Positions 1-20,434 of a stretch of DNA of 64,000 nucleotides are shown here, in pieces. A program made the position numbers and the translations under genes. Source of the DNA: Amborella trichopoda (Eukaryota; Streptophyta; Magnoliopsida; Amborellales; Amborellaceae). Each line of letters starts with the position of its first letter. Position 1 is the stretch's first letter. The stretch lies in the NCBI RefSeq assembly GCF_000471905.2, contig NW_006500103.1, forward strand, positions 3,930,506-3,994,505, given 5' to 3'. A model generated the notes under the pieces. It saw only the letters and a list, made by a program, of their open reading frames with translations, had not been told where the DNA came from and did not search any database.

Positions 1-2362
1 ATTTCTATGGAGGGTTTTTAAGTGGAATTCTACTTTTTTTTTGTTATAAAGCATAGGCCATGCACCTACCACACCTTATTTTGAAAGGGCAAAAAAAAAT
101 TATAAAAAAAGTGCTTAGATTTTCATCCACAAGAAATGTGGAGAACGAGGCAGCATGACCATCCACACACCAACAATATTCACAACATGTGCCACTCAAT
201 ATGCCTCAACATCTACATGTACTTTATTGCTTAAATCGCATCATGCCATGCGTAGTTCCCTACCATGTGGCAATAAAGTCCTATTTCAGTCCATCTACAA
301 AAGATATTTGATGATTGTTTCCTTGAAATGGAAAGAACCCTACTAAATTAAATGCATGTTGTACCTCGCCATAGAAACATCCTACAGTCTCTTTTTGACA
401 AGGAAAACATCCTACAATCTCTTTTTGATAAATAAAGGAAATGATTAAAATGGAGGAAAGAGGAAGTCCATGATATATGTTTAAAGCAGGGTATAGAGTC
501 TCTTGATCTAGATCGAGAATTGCCCTTGGCTAGTCCAATTCCCTTAAGGTATCGGGAATCGGCCTTGTCTTGTTGTGACTTGTAGGTTCTTGTTAGAGAA
601 CCGGTGATTCACTGTCAAGGAATCGGTGGATCAAACGATCCACTTATAATCGAACCTTTTGCGGCTTTTCTTTTTTGTACTATATTGAACCCCAGACTGA
701 TTACAGTAATACAATGAGTACATTCAAATTGTTTTTCAATATCATTTGTGGCTAAATTATTGTTTTTGCTAAATTAAAAAAAGAGTTTTTTTTTTTTTTT
801 TTTTTTTTCTGCTGTTTTTTGAGGAATCCCTCGAAGATCAAAGTTCTTCTTCAATTTTGAACCAAATAATCCTAATTCAACTTTATAAAAGATCAAAGCT
901 TCAATTTGACTATGAAACCTTAGTTTTCCATGTATCTAGCCTGAAAAATTTTAGGGTTTAGTCACATCTATGTTCCTGAAATCCACCAAATATCAGAGTT
1001 TATAATATATATTTACAGATCAAAGTGCGGTTTAGGATCTAAAAGGATTTAGATCTTCAACACTGGGGTTTCATTGTAATATTAGGGTTCTTGAAAATCC
1101 ACCAAATATTTTATTTCTTCTTCAATTTTGAACCAATTTGTGCAAGTTTGGTTCACATGAATCTTCGTTCATCTCTCCACAATATTATTGATCCAATTTA
1201 ACTCTTTTTTAAAATTTCTTGCATTTTTCTAAAAGGCAATTTTTTTATATTATAATGTGAAATTGTGCTAGGAATTTACTTACAGGGTCTATATTATTAT
1301 TATTATTACTGAAATTTTCTTATATATATTGATTTTACTTTATTTCATATTTTCATTTTTCCTTAAAATAAAATTAATAAAAAAAAAGATTGTTATTGTT
1401 ATATTTATTGATTATTGCAATAGAATGCATAATTATTTTTAATATTTATTATATTATAAATAGCAAGTGCATAAAAGATATTAATTTATCCATTTTTTTT
1501 ATGTGAAATTGTTGGTGATAATTTTCTTCTAACTTTCTTATCTCTATAGTTCTTGTGGAATGTTGTGTTAAAATAATGTGATTGATTATTTTCAGTGACA
1601 TTTTTTTTGGGTATCAACCATGAATAAGTTATTTTTTCCTTTTCTTAGTTCCCAAGTTGGTTTGGAATGGATGGGGTCCTTATCTTTGCTGCTTTGCATT
1701 TCCCCTCTTGTCAATTTTTGTCTCTCACCCTTTCTATATTTCTCTTTCTCTTTATCTCTCTCTCTCTCCATTATCTCCTTATTGCTATCTGTTCAAAGGT
1801 CAGATTGGAGCACCTAATTTGTGGTTGTGATTAATTTATTGACCCAAATTTTCAGAACTGCTCATATGAACTAAAGTTGTTTGTTGCCTTGACAATGTTT
1901 CAGTTCATTATTCTATCTTTTATGCACTGATGCTTTACTTTTATCTCTTTATTGGGATCTGTAGAGGGTTGTTTTTGTTGTGGTTATGTTTCTATTTGGG
2001 TAAATTTTTGAGTCTTGGCGTGTGGTAAAAGAAGTTATTCTTGTAAATCAAATCAGTGATAACCAATGTTCCTAGAAAAATAAGCTATTCTTGTAAATCA
2101 AATTATTGATAACCAATGTTCCTAGACTTCCCTGGATTCAGTTGGATTTGGCCAAGTTACTCAGCGTTTTGGCAAAGTACATTGTTCACCACATTTGTAA
2201 AGTATATATATTAATTCGTCGATGTTAAGTCTAAAAATGTCTAAAATGGCACTTTGGCTATAGTGGGTACATTTCCCATCACTTTTTTGGGTTCAACCCC
2301 TGAACAATTCGATCATTTTTTAGAACTCACGAGACATAAGATTTTTTTCCTTTTAAGAAACA
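1..2362. other. AT-rich intergenic DNA, no gene recognised
   Basis: No reading frame here resembles a known protein. The sequence is AT-rich with long T runs (about 786-808) and a CT-rich patch near 1741-1770. Positions 505-655 have several GAATCGG/ATCGATT-like words that resemble the ends of fam-E-type repeats, but I cannot bound an element. Confidence 0.5.
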
Positions 2363-3558
2363 TAAGGGCTCATTTAGCTAATTGGATTTATATTTCCAAG
2401 AGTCACTTTTCTTGAAAAAGTTGAGGCAATCGTATTTGGTTTGTTTAAAATTGACATTTCCATTGGAATTGAGATTTTCGTGGGATTTTTAAATGCTCAT
2501 TTTAAGCCTAAATTTTGGAAATCTCAATTCCATTAAAATAGATGGAATTGACATTTCATTGAAATGATCCACTTTGTTGCTGAAGAACAAAAAAATATTA
2601 AAATTTTAGAGAGAGAATCTGTATCAAATTCTACATAGAAAAAACTTATTAAAATTTTAGAGAGGGAACCTATATCGAATTTTAGAGAGAGAAAGTATAC
2701 AAAAAATTTTAGAGAGAGAGAATATACACATTTTTTAGTGAGAGAAACTTTTTCAAATTTTTAGAGAGAGAATCTATCTCAAATTTAAAATTTAGAGACA
2801 CCATATTAAAATTTAAGGAGAGAAACTATCTTAAAATTTTAAATAGAGAAACTACATTAAATTTTAGAGAGAGGAACTACTTAATTTTTTTTAAAGAGAA
2901 ATATCTTGAAACATTTCGAGAGAGAAATTATCTCAAATTCTAAGATTTAGAGAGAGAGAAAGAGCATATTAAAATTTTAGAGATTAAAAACTATATCAAA
3001 TTTTAAATAGAGAAACTACCAGAAAATTTGTAGAGAGAGAAACCATATCAAAATTTAAGTTTTAGAGAGAGAAAATATCTTAAAACTTTAGAGAGAGAAA
3101 CTATATCAAATTTTAGATAGAGAATGTGCTTGAAATATTTAGAGAGAGAAACTATTTTAAAAAATTAGATAGAAAAAATATCTCAAATTTTAAGTTTTAG
3201 AGAGAGAACGAATATAAAAATTTTAGAGAGAGAAACTATCTCAAATTTTAAATTTTAGAGAGAGAAAATATCTTACAACTTTAGAAAGAGAAACTATATC
3301 AAATTTTAGATAGAGAAAGTACTTAAAATTTTAAGAGAGAGAGAAAATATTTAAAACAATTTAGATAGAAAAACTATCTCAAATTTTAACTTTTAGAGAG
3401 AGAAAGCCTCTTAAAATTTTAGAGAGAGTAACTATATCAAAATTTAGAGTGATAAAGTACCTAAAATTTCTTAGAGAGAGAAACTATCTTAAATTTTTTA
3501 AAAATAAACTATATCAAAGTTTCAGTTTTAGATAGAGAAAGTATCTCAAACGGGCCCT
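2363..3558. mobile_element. hAT-like non-autonomous element filled with a degenerate short repeat
   Basis: The left end reads TAAGGGCTCATTTAG. The right end, reverse-complemented, reads AGGGCCCGTTTGAG, giving an imperfect ~14-bp terminal inverted repeat of the type common in plant hAT elements. Flanks AAGAAACA (2355-2362) and AAGAAAAG (3559-3566) agree at 6 of 8 bases and may be an 8-bp target duplication. Inside, 2410-2570 holds an inverted pair of GGAATTGA/TCAATTCC words. About 2590-3550 is a degenerate tandem array (unit roughly 35-45 bp) of the pattern TTTTAGAGAGAGAAACTAT..CAAA. No coding capacity was seen. The hAT assignment is inferred from the ends only. Confidence 0.5.
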
Positions 3559-3755
3559 AAGAAAAGCAGGATTGTAGATGGAGAGCCAAATAAAGATAGT
3601 GGAGGGTGGTGTTCTTATTTTTGAAGGGTAAAATTGATTTATAGAACTTGGAATTAAATTTCTACCATCTTTGCTATTTTTTATAGCTGTTGCATTTTCG
3701 CCTCATTCTCTTGCACAAATATGCTCTTGATAGGAGAAAGAAAGAGGCCAAACAT

Positions 3756-5156
3756 TGTAGACAACCCATTTTGTGAACCGGTAAATTTGATGGTTTTTTA
3801 AACCATAGACAGCTTTAGGACCACATTATCCCAGTAAACCCCCAGACTATAGACCGCCATAGTCCATATTGTCTGCCTTATGATCCAGAATCCTACAGAA
3901 CACCTTGTTTTAGTAAAAAATATCAAAACACCTCTTTTTGACCTAAATTTTGGCAAGCAGCATCACAAGACCTTATAGATCCCCCCCATAACTAGAATCT
4001 ACCGATTCTGAGAGATTTGTCTGGGTGAAACTGGTGGTGTTGTCAACCTAAACTAGTCCAAATCGGCTGATTTTTTGCAGGCAACATCCCCAAAATTAAT
4101 CCAGACAAGAATCTACCAATTTCGGACAGATTTGGTCTAGGCAACACTAGTGTCGCCCAGCCCAGATTGACCCAAATCGGTTGACTTTTTGTAAGCAACA
4201 TCCCAATAACCCCAAAATCAGCCCAAATAAAACTCTGCCAATTCTTGGCAGATTTAGTCTGGGCGACACTAGTGGTGTTGCCCAGTCTAAACTAACTCAA
4301 ATCAGCTGTTTTTTAGCAGGCAGCATCCCAACAGCCCAAACATCACCCCAGACTAGAATCTGCTAATTTTAAGCAAATTTGGTCTTGGCGACACTAGTGG
4401 TGTCGCCCAGCTCCAACAGCTACAAATTGGCAGTTTCTACATGCCAACCCTCTTGAATCTTTTTTTTGTCAGGTTCATTGACCCTAGATCATTTTGGTCT
4501 GGGCGACACTACCAGTGTCGCCTAATCCTTCGACCACCAAAATAGCAGTCCAAGTTGAAAAATCTTATGGTTATGGTTTGTTACCCATTCCGGACGATTT
4601 TCGGCTTACAAAAGATTCATTTCGGGTTCATTTCGGCGGTTAAACCTTTTTAGCTTGCGTGTCCAGAAAAAACCTTGAGATTGTGATACTTGATAAAAAA
4701 ACCTAGATTTAGGAAGACCTTAGCTTTAAGCCATTAAATTTGCGGCCATTAGGTTAACAAAGACATCCAATCAAACCAAAGCCCGATCAAAACCTGAAGA
4801 GAGACAACGTCATAAACTCAACCGATCCTGATACGGGCGAGGCCTTGAAGCCTCGGGAGTCTCGGGCCATCTAGCCTGGTATGGTATATTCTTACTCTTT
4901 CTGTATTTCTTTTCTTTTATTTATTTACTTTTATTATAATTAAATAAGTTTTATTGTATTTGATATTATATTTCATATTTCGAATCAATGCTGGCTCTAC
5001 CACTGATCTAATAGCAGATTTATTCATTTCTAAGTAGATCTAGCCTTAGATCAGAATTTGATTGTCCCCACTCTCTATCACTCTTAAAAACTTGTGTGTG
5101 GTGTTCAGATTTGAGGGATCTTCAGTCAAAGCTCTCCTCAATTTGCACGGTAAACA
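3756..5156. mobile_element. Probable solo LTR of an LTR retrotransposon
   Basis: The segment begins TGTAGACAACCC and ends GGTAAACA, so it has the TG...CA borders of an LTR. It is flanked by the same 5 bp, AACAT, at 3751-3755 and 5157-5161, the usual target duplication size for Ty1/Ty3 elements. At 1.4 kb it fits a long Ty3/Gypsy-type LTR. No gag, pol or primer-binding region lies beside it, so it looks like a recombination-derived solo LTR. A chance 5-bp match cannot be excluded, and the right border is the weaker one. Confidence 0.45.
3995..4523. repeat. ~120-bp tandem repeat with a GGGCGACAC hairpin
   Basis: There are four to five imperfect units of about 110-125 bp. Each runs from 'GAATCTACC(A/G)ATT' through 'TTTGGTCTGGGCGACACTAG' to a CAAATCGGCTG-TTTTT-GCAGGCA(A/G)CATCCC segment. 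In most units GGGCGACAC and GTGTCGCCC are separated by five bases and form a near-perfect hairpin (for example 4260-4290 and 4386-4412). The array sits inside the candidate LTR. Confidence 0.75.
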
Positions 5157-5161
5157 AACAT

Positions 5162-6569
5162 CAACAACAGATTTTTTAAAACTAAAGCATGCTATGTTTG
5201 CTCTTTCTAACCAAATATGTGAAGACCCATGCCTCCTCTTGTGTTTCCATGCCTCTTGTTGTGTTTTTTCCTTCCAATAATTTGTAAGGAAAATTAAAAT
5301 CATAAATTTATAGGAGTTTTGAACTCTTACCAAACAAGATTTGAGGTCATCTTCGTAAGGAAGTTTGGTGTCTTGGAGGTGTCTTTCGTTTCTTTTCTTT
5401 TCCTTCTTCCTCGAGAAAATCAGCAGCCAGAGCGTTGTGTTTTCTCTAAAAAAAAATAAGAAGCTCTATGGCTGGTTTTGTCCATCATAGAAGTAGTGGA
5501 CAAGAGAGTAATGAACTACGATAGAATTATCTCAAGAATTCAACTAATGAAGATAATGTGATCAAGAAGAAAAACAATGTCATTTTTTTGTTTTGGTATT
5601 AGTTTGTATCTCCATATAAATATGCTTCATTTTAAACGATACAATGATGATTGTGTATTTTATTTTATTTTTGAAATGAACATAATAGTCATCAGACATT
5701 TAAAGATAAAACAACCTCTAAAGGGACTATGTGAGATGAGAGATAATGAAAAGTCATTAATTCTATGAGATAGAGAAAACGAAAGCTTCGAAGTACCGAT
5801 ATTTTTAGTCCTTTGACAAAGTGATTTGGGGCTCAATAACAAGGTGCAATAAAAGGGACATTTCTCGGAAGAAAATAACACAATGTGCAAAAGTGGAGGA
5901 AATGACAAGGATTAGAAAAGCTAAAAAAATTCACGCATTAGTTGAATTTTTTAACTTAAAAAAAAAAAAAATGCAAAATTTACAGAAAAAATTATTTACT
6001 TGTGGAATTTAGAAAGAGTCCTATATTTCGTCCACTACAGTCAATTCCCACTTTTCGAGACTGTACAGTGTATTTTTTATTTTATTTTTTCTATTCATCA
6101 TATTAAGCGTGATTTGGGACATTTGTAATTTTCATCATCACACAAATGTATAAAAACCTATGAAAAAACAATTTACTAATAATAAATGACCAAAATACCC
6201 ATACAAGATTGATGGATATTTTTGTTATTTTATTTTCTTCAAATTATTTTTAATGTTTTTTTACAGGTGCATGAGGTAATAAGTATGCATGTCCTAAATT
6301 CATCCCAATGTATAGAAAAATAAAATTGAAGAGATAAAGACCTATACCATGTTCTCTAAAATCATAATCCTAAATGACTCCTTGTTTATGGAAACCCGTG
6401 AACCTTCTCCCAGTTTTTTTTTTTTAAAAAAAAGACGTTGAATCTCTCTATACTATTTTCATTGTCCAAATTACAAACATTTATCAATCTTATTTTTTAT
6501 CTTGTGAAACTCACAAGTAGGTTAAAAGAGGCATATCCAATTCTATTTGTATGACGGGGTTATTAGAAA
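5162..6569. other. Intergenic DNA, no gene recognised
   Basis: Only short reading frames without family resemblance occur here. Overlapping frames on both strands at 5046-5908 are not supported by any motif or splice structure. Confidence 0.5.
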
Positions 6570-6769
6570 GCGTAATTATCCTATGAGACCCTCCTACACC
6601 CATGTGTGTAGGACCCCAAAGGATCACCATTAAATTTAGCATAGATCTCTAAAAAAGTCAAGTCTCACACCCATGTGATAACTTTTTTAGATCTCTATGC
6701 CAAATTTAATGGTGATCCTTTGGGGTCCTACACATATGGGTGTGAGAAGGCCTCATAGAATCATTACTC
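6570..6769. mobile_element. fam-M palindromic MITE, copy 1
   Basis: This 200-bp near-palindrome has an outer arm GCGTAATTATCCTATGAGACC...CTCATAGAATCATTACTC and an inner arm GGGGTCCTAC/GTAGGACCCC. It matches the elements at 35810-36000 and 44444-44644 along its whole length. No convincing target duplication is visible for this copy. Confidence 0.8.
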
Positions 6770-6924
6770 TTGTCATATTGACTAGGGCAGCTGAGTGGAT
6801 AAAGAGTCACAAGTATGGGGCTTTGGTGTCTTTTGACCAAATCATCATTAACCCACTTGAAGTTTTCAAGGTGCCAATCGCTTCAGTTAGAAGACATGCT
6901 ATTTGATCTCCTCCACCACCACCT

Positions 6925-7310
6925 TGTATCAAGTTCTACTTTGATGGGAGCTCTTTAGAGAATCCAAAATTAACGGTCATGAGAGACTTACTAGAGATCA
7001 TGAAGGGATAATTATACTCATCTATACTGTATGGTGTGACCACTGTCAATGAAGCTAAAGCAAGGGCAATTCTAGAGGGTTTAAAATTATTATCATCAAT
7101 GGAGGGACATAAAATCTTTGGGGGGGATTCAGTAAACATTGTTGTATGGTGTAAAGGAGAAATTAAACCTCTTTGGATACTACAACCCTTTTTGGATGAA
7201 ATTACATAGTTACTATCTTTTTTTTTCTCTCGAGATATTTTATTGTTTTTGCGAGGCGAATATGAAAGCAGATACTCTTGCTAAATGGGGTGTTCATCAT
7301 TAATCGTTAG
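6925..7310 (+). pseudogene. Decayed RNase H domain fragment from a retroelement
   Basis: In the frame through 6930, the translation reads ...KFYFDGSSLENPKL..., then NEAKARAILEGLKLLSSM, then GGDSVNIVVWCKGE, and further on a frameshifted YESRYSC/ADTLAKWGVHH-like tail. These are the blocks of the plant 'reverse transcriptase-like' RNase H fold: DGSS...NP, NEAEA.AL..GL and DS..V. Stops at 7009-7011 and near 7207 break the frame, so it is not functional. It is most likely the C-terminal RNase H of a non-LTR element, or of an RVT_3-type domain captured by one. A stand-alone RNase H-like gene is less likely. Confidence 0.65.
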
Positions 7311-7611
7311 TGGCCACCAACTTTATTTAGTGCCTCCTATCGATCCTTTGTATTTTATATGTATTCTTTTTCTGGTTAATGTTCAAAAAATTAAAATAAA
7401 AAGGTAAATGTTATAATTTAGTCAATGAAAAAAGTAAAGAATGGGTTAAGCGTCATTTCTCTTGACTTGGAGTGATCTAACGCTTTCTATGGACCTTAAG
7501 GTTATTTGGGATTATGATTTTAAAGAGGAGGCTATACGTCTTTCTCTTAAATTAAATTACACTACATGCTTTCAAAAAGCGGGATATGAGTGTAGTATAT
7601 GAAATATAAGA

Positions 7612-7852
7612 ATGAAATGTATACAATGAGACCATTTGCTTTTGATATAAGGAGGTCACAATCATCATTGACAGTTAGATTTGAAATCGGGTCGTTGAGA
7701 ATGTATCATTGTTGTCGCACAAAGTCCAAAATAAATTTCTTGAATATTACGACACACTTTCATCTATTGGATTTTTCACATCTAATAGCTAAGAGTGATT
7801 ATGATCTCTTTGTACTAGAAATAAATGGTCTCATGATATACAATCCCATATA
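7612..7852. mobile_element. fam-A MITE
   Basis: The left end is AATGTATACAATGAGACCATT and the right end is GGTCTCATGATATACAATCCC, an inverted pair. The interior has the family landmarks AGGAGGTCACAATCA, TCCAAAATAAATTTCTTGAAT and GATTTTTCACATCTAATAGCTAAG. It is about 240 bp, non-coding and matches other copies across the window. Confidence 0.75.
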
Positions 7853-8467
7853 GGAAAAAAAAATGCTTTTAAATTCAAAATAAAATAATAAATTTTCTGT
7901 AAATTCAGAAACAAGGAAGCAATTGGCAATATAGTAACAACATAGTACATAAAATAAGTTTACTCCAATATCAATGAGGGAGCGATTTATTGAGAATAAA
8001 AAGGACGTAGTTTAGTGTCATCGTCTGGGTGGACAAATCAGCCGTTGGTTAAACAATAAGCTTCATAAATCAACCAATGAGCTTTTTTTTAAAAAAAAAA
8101 TGGCAATGAATTGTTTACTTCTCTTACGGAAAACTAGATTACAAAATGTATAGCACTAGGATTATCCCAATAAAAAAAAATGGAAGAAGTGAAATAACGA
8201 TTGCAATAGAATAGTTACATAATGAAACAAAAGTTGGAAAACTATATTAAGGCCATTTGATTGATCCGAATTTTCATAAATACATTGACAATCCTAATAA
8301 AAGAAAGTTTAAGACACACCCTAGCCTAGAATTGTTTCTTTTTTAAGCTACTTTGGACTTTGTGACTAATCAATTAATCACTCTAAGCCGCTTGATTTCA
8401 CATCTAACAATAGATTATGATAGTGATTTCTTTATATTTTTATGTCACTATGTTATTATTATATATG

Positions 8468-8765
8468 AAACCACACTCTCAAAAAACCATGTTTGTGGCA
8501 TTTGTATCACCCCAAATTTTGCACAAACATTTTTTTTTCATCCCAATAATTTATTCTAAAAAAATAAAATTCAATTTGCAGCTTAGATATGGTCAAAATG
8601 AGTCCCTCTCCTACAAAGAATCTAGACCATCCGTTTGGTAAATTTTGAGATTTATACTTTTACGAATTCAAAATCAAAATTTTCTTTTTTAACATTGTTC
8701 ATATAAGAATAACAAAATCATCCACTCAATTTTAAAAAGGAAAAAAATCTTTCTAAAGGGTAAGA
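8468..8765. repeat. Dispersed repeat, homologous to 49083-49380
   Basis: Shared words in the same order include CCATGTTTGT, CAAATTTTGCACA, TATGGTCAAAATGAGTCCC, TTTTTAACATTGTTCAT and a short AATCATCCA tract. The other copy lies inside a TIR element at 49061-49583. This one therefore appears to be the internal part of an element whose ends I cannot find here. Confidence 0.6.
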
Positions 8766-9804
8766 TCAAAATATCTGCAGTGCTTTGTGAAGACAACATA
8801 AGTCCAAGAGAGGTACAAGAAATAAGCTTTTCTTCTGGTGTGTCTTGCAAGTGTTTGGGTTGTATTTTTTGCATCAAAGCACCTGATGATCTATATATGG
8901 CAATCGTGTACCTGAAAATAGGCTTTGAATCTAGGGACATGCATTAAAGTGCATCACTTTGGCTAAAAACCCTTAAAAATGAAGGGTAAATGACGAGTCC
9001 CAATAAAGGACAGCCCACTGGTTAGAATGCCACAGGTTTGTTCGCTCCAATAGGAATCCGGTAACACATATGCTAGAAAACTGCTAGAACGTATAGAAAA
9101 TGGTGAAAAGGCCTATAAAATTAAGACATATTTTGGCTAACTTTGGAGGATCCTTACTCTGGGTGATAGAGGACCTCAACAGTAAACCATGAGCTTTGAG
9201 ATCAGCTGTGATCGAACAAAACTCTTGATTGCATGGCTAATAAACGTCATGGTTTAAAGCAGTTAAAAATGAATGTAGATCAGGCCCAAACTATGTAATC
9301 CAATTTTCTTGCCAAAATCTCCATGAAAACTCGGCCATTACGATGTCGGATGACTAAGATAAAGTGAAAATAATTATGATAGTATGGTCCATGGGACGTG
9401 GAGAATAAAAAAGTGGCAAAATTACAAAGGAGCACTTATGGATTGGTGCATGATGTGTCCTAAAAGTCCAAAAAATTGTAGCAGGTCACTCAAAACCCTA
9501 AACAAAATTTGATCTCCTCAAACCGTTTGATCTCATTTACTAAAAGTTTAAGGGTTTGGCATACTATTCAAAAGCTAAAATCGAGCTACTATTCAATTGT
9601 GGGTTAAAAATTATACAAGAGTCCAAATTAGCAATTTGATGGAGGCTATAACTCCCCAACCCCGTTAAAAAATGACGTACAGTTAAAACATGTAGTTCCT
9701 TGCTGCCTGTGTTTTTCGACAAAGTGCATATCATGGGGTTTCTACATCGAACGAATGGATAAAATCTAGAGAAAAGTTAAGGTAGTTTTAACTTTACTCT
9801 TTGT
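8766..9804. other. Intergenic DNA, no gene recognised
   Basis: The sequence has average complexity and no supported gene or element border. Its composition is less AT-rich than the surrounding MITEs, and it may be old retrotransposon DNA, but no protein motif is readable. Confidence 0.4.
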
Positions 9805-10633
9805 AGTCAAGAGGGAAATTTACATACGTACCGAATTAAAGGTCCGTTATAACGAAACGGCTCAAAATTGGCCCGTTATTATCCTGAAGGACGGAATTTC
9901 AATTTTTTTTATTTATTTTTAACCCATCGGACCGAATATTAACCCCTTCCCAACTCCCTTGAGGTAGGTCGCAGTCGAAATCGCCAGCCTCTTCTCCGTC
10001 ATATTAAATTTAATGGACCAGGTCCTTAGGTTTAGGCCCAAAGATAACACCTCCTCCTGGCCTCAATGGAGTTCATTGAGAACCCCTTCGAGTTTGGCCC
10101 GTTTTCTTTTGGGGTTAGGCCTTTTTGCCCCTTCCTATCACTTCACCTCTTGTTAGGGTTGAAGCCGTCCCTCTGCTCTGGTTTTGCTCATCAATGACGA
10201 TGCCCCTGTGAACAACTGCCCTCGCAGTTTTGGGTGGGGGGGGGGGGGGGGGGGTTTCCATCGAAGGTGAGGACGGAAAGGGTGGAAAGCTCTGATGATG
10301 GGTTTGGAGGATTAGAGAGAGAGGCTTGGGGTTGAGTATGTAGAGAGAGATGAGACGATAGGTTTGGGGTTCGAAGGGTTAGAGAGAGAGAGGCGAGGGT
10401 TTAATATGTAGAGAGAGATGAGACGGTAGATTTGGGGTTTGAAGAGTTAGAGAGAGAGGCGAGGGATTAAAGATAAAAGGTGATAGTGGATTCGATGTTT
10501 TAAACATCATATTCGAAGTAAAAAAAAAAAAAAATTTGATATTTTCGTTTTTCAAAGTAATAACGGAAGATTTTGAGCCATTTCGTTATAACGGTTCATT
10601 AATCCGGCCCGTGTGTAAATTTCCCTAATGACT
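9805..10633. mobile_element. Mutator-like TIR element (non-autonomous)
   Basis: The left terminus has AGTCA..AGGGAAATTTACA then CCGTTATAACGAAACGGCTC. The right terminus is its inverted counterpart: GAGCCATTTCGTTATAACGG, then TGTAAATTTCCCT..TGACT. The similarity runs for about 80 bp with substitutions. Such long TIRs suggest a Mutator-like family, but no clear 9-bp target duplication was found. The interior (10090-10470) is GC-richer, has a poly-G tract near 10234-10254, and no transposase. Confidence 0.6.
10311..10465. repeat. ~70-bp tandem repeat inside the TIR element
   Basis: There are about 2.3 copies of a unit of the form GTTAGAGAGAGAGGCGAGGG - TATGTAGAGAGAGATGAGACGRTAG - TTTGGGGTT(C/T)GAAG. 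Confidence 0.75.
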
Positions 10634-10992
10634 TCTCTTACGATTTCTCCCCATGTTTTAAACATCATATTCGAGTCAAACCTGTCAAAAAAAAAAAAAA
10701 AAAATTTCGATATTTTGACTTTCAAAGTAATAACGGAAGATTTCCAGCCATTTCGTTATAACGGATCATTAATCCGGCCTGTGTGTAAATTTCCCAAGTG
10801 ACTTCTCTTACGATTTCACCTTACGTTTTAAACATCATATTCGAGTCACACTTGTCAAAAAAAAAAAAAATTTTGATATTTCGTCTTTCAAAGTAATAAC
10901 GGAAGATTTCGAGCCATTTCGTTATAACGGATCATTAATCCGGCCCGTGTGTAAATTTCCCTAGTGACTTCTCTTACGATTTCTCCCTATTT
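10494..10992. repeat. Three tandem copies of the TIR-element right end
   Basis: The block GTTTTAAACATCATATTCGA, then poly-A, TTTGATATT, CAAAGTAATAACGGAAGATTT, ATTTCGTTATAACGG, CCGTGTGTAAATTTCCC and TGACTTCTCTTACGATTTC is repeated. Copies start near 10495, 10652 and 10823, with unit lengths of about 157-171 bp. A shorter fragment (CGTAAATTTCCCTGGTGACTTC) recurs at 11056-11078, just before the TMEM147 start codon. Confidence 0.85.
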
Positions 10993-11219
10993 GGAAGGTA
11001 TCTTGTTATCCAACAAAATTCTTAACTCAATTCACTTTCCAACCATTCATGATGCGTAAATTTCCCTGGTGACTTCACGTTCATCTTTTGGAAAATGATT
11101 GAGGATATATACGTCATTTTTATCGATTTTAAGTCCTGAGCATTGAACTCGCGCTCGAATTCGGGGTTTACCACAAGAAGCGAGCTCCGATCTCCAGCAG
11201 AGAGAGAGAGAGGGGGAAC

Positions 11220-20434
<9,215 letters not shown>

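Noticed and set aside
3995-4523. Tandem repeat as a centromeric satellite
   Set aside because: Only four to five diverged units inside a candidate LTR; too short and too decayed for a satellite array.
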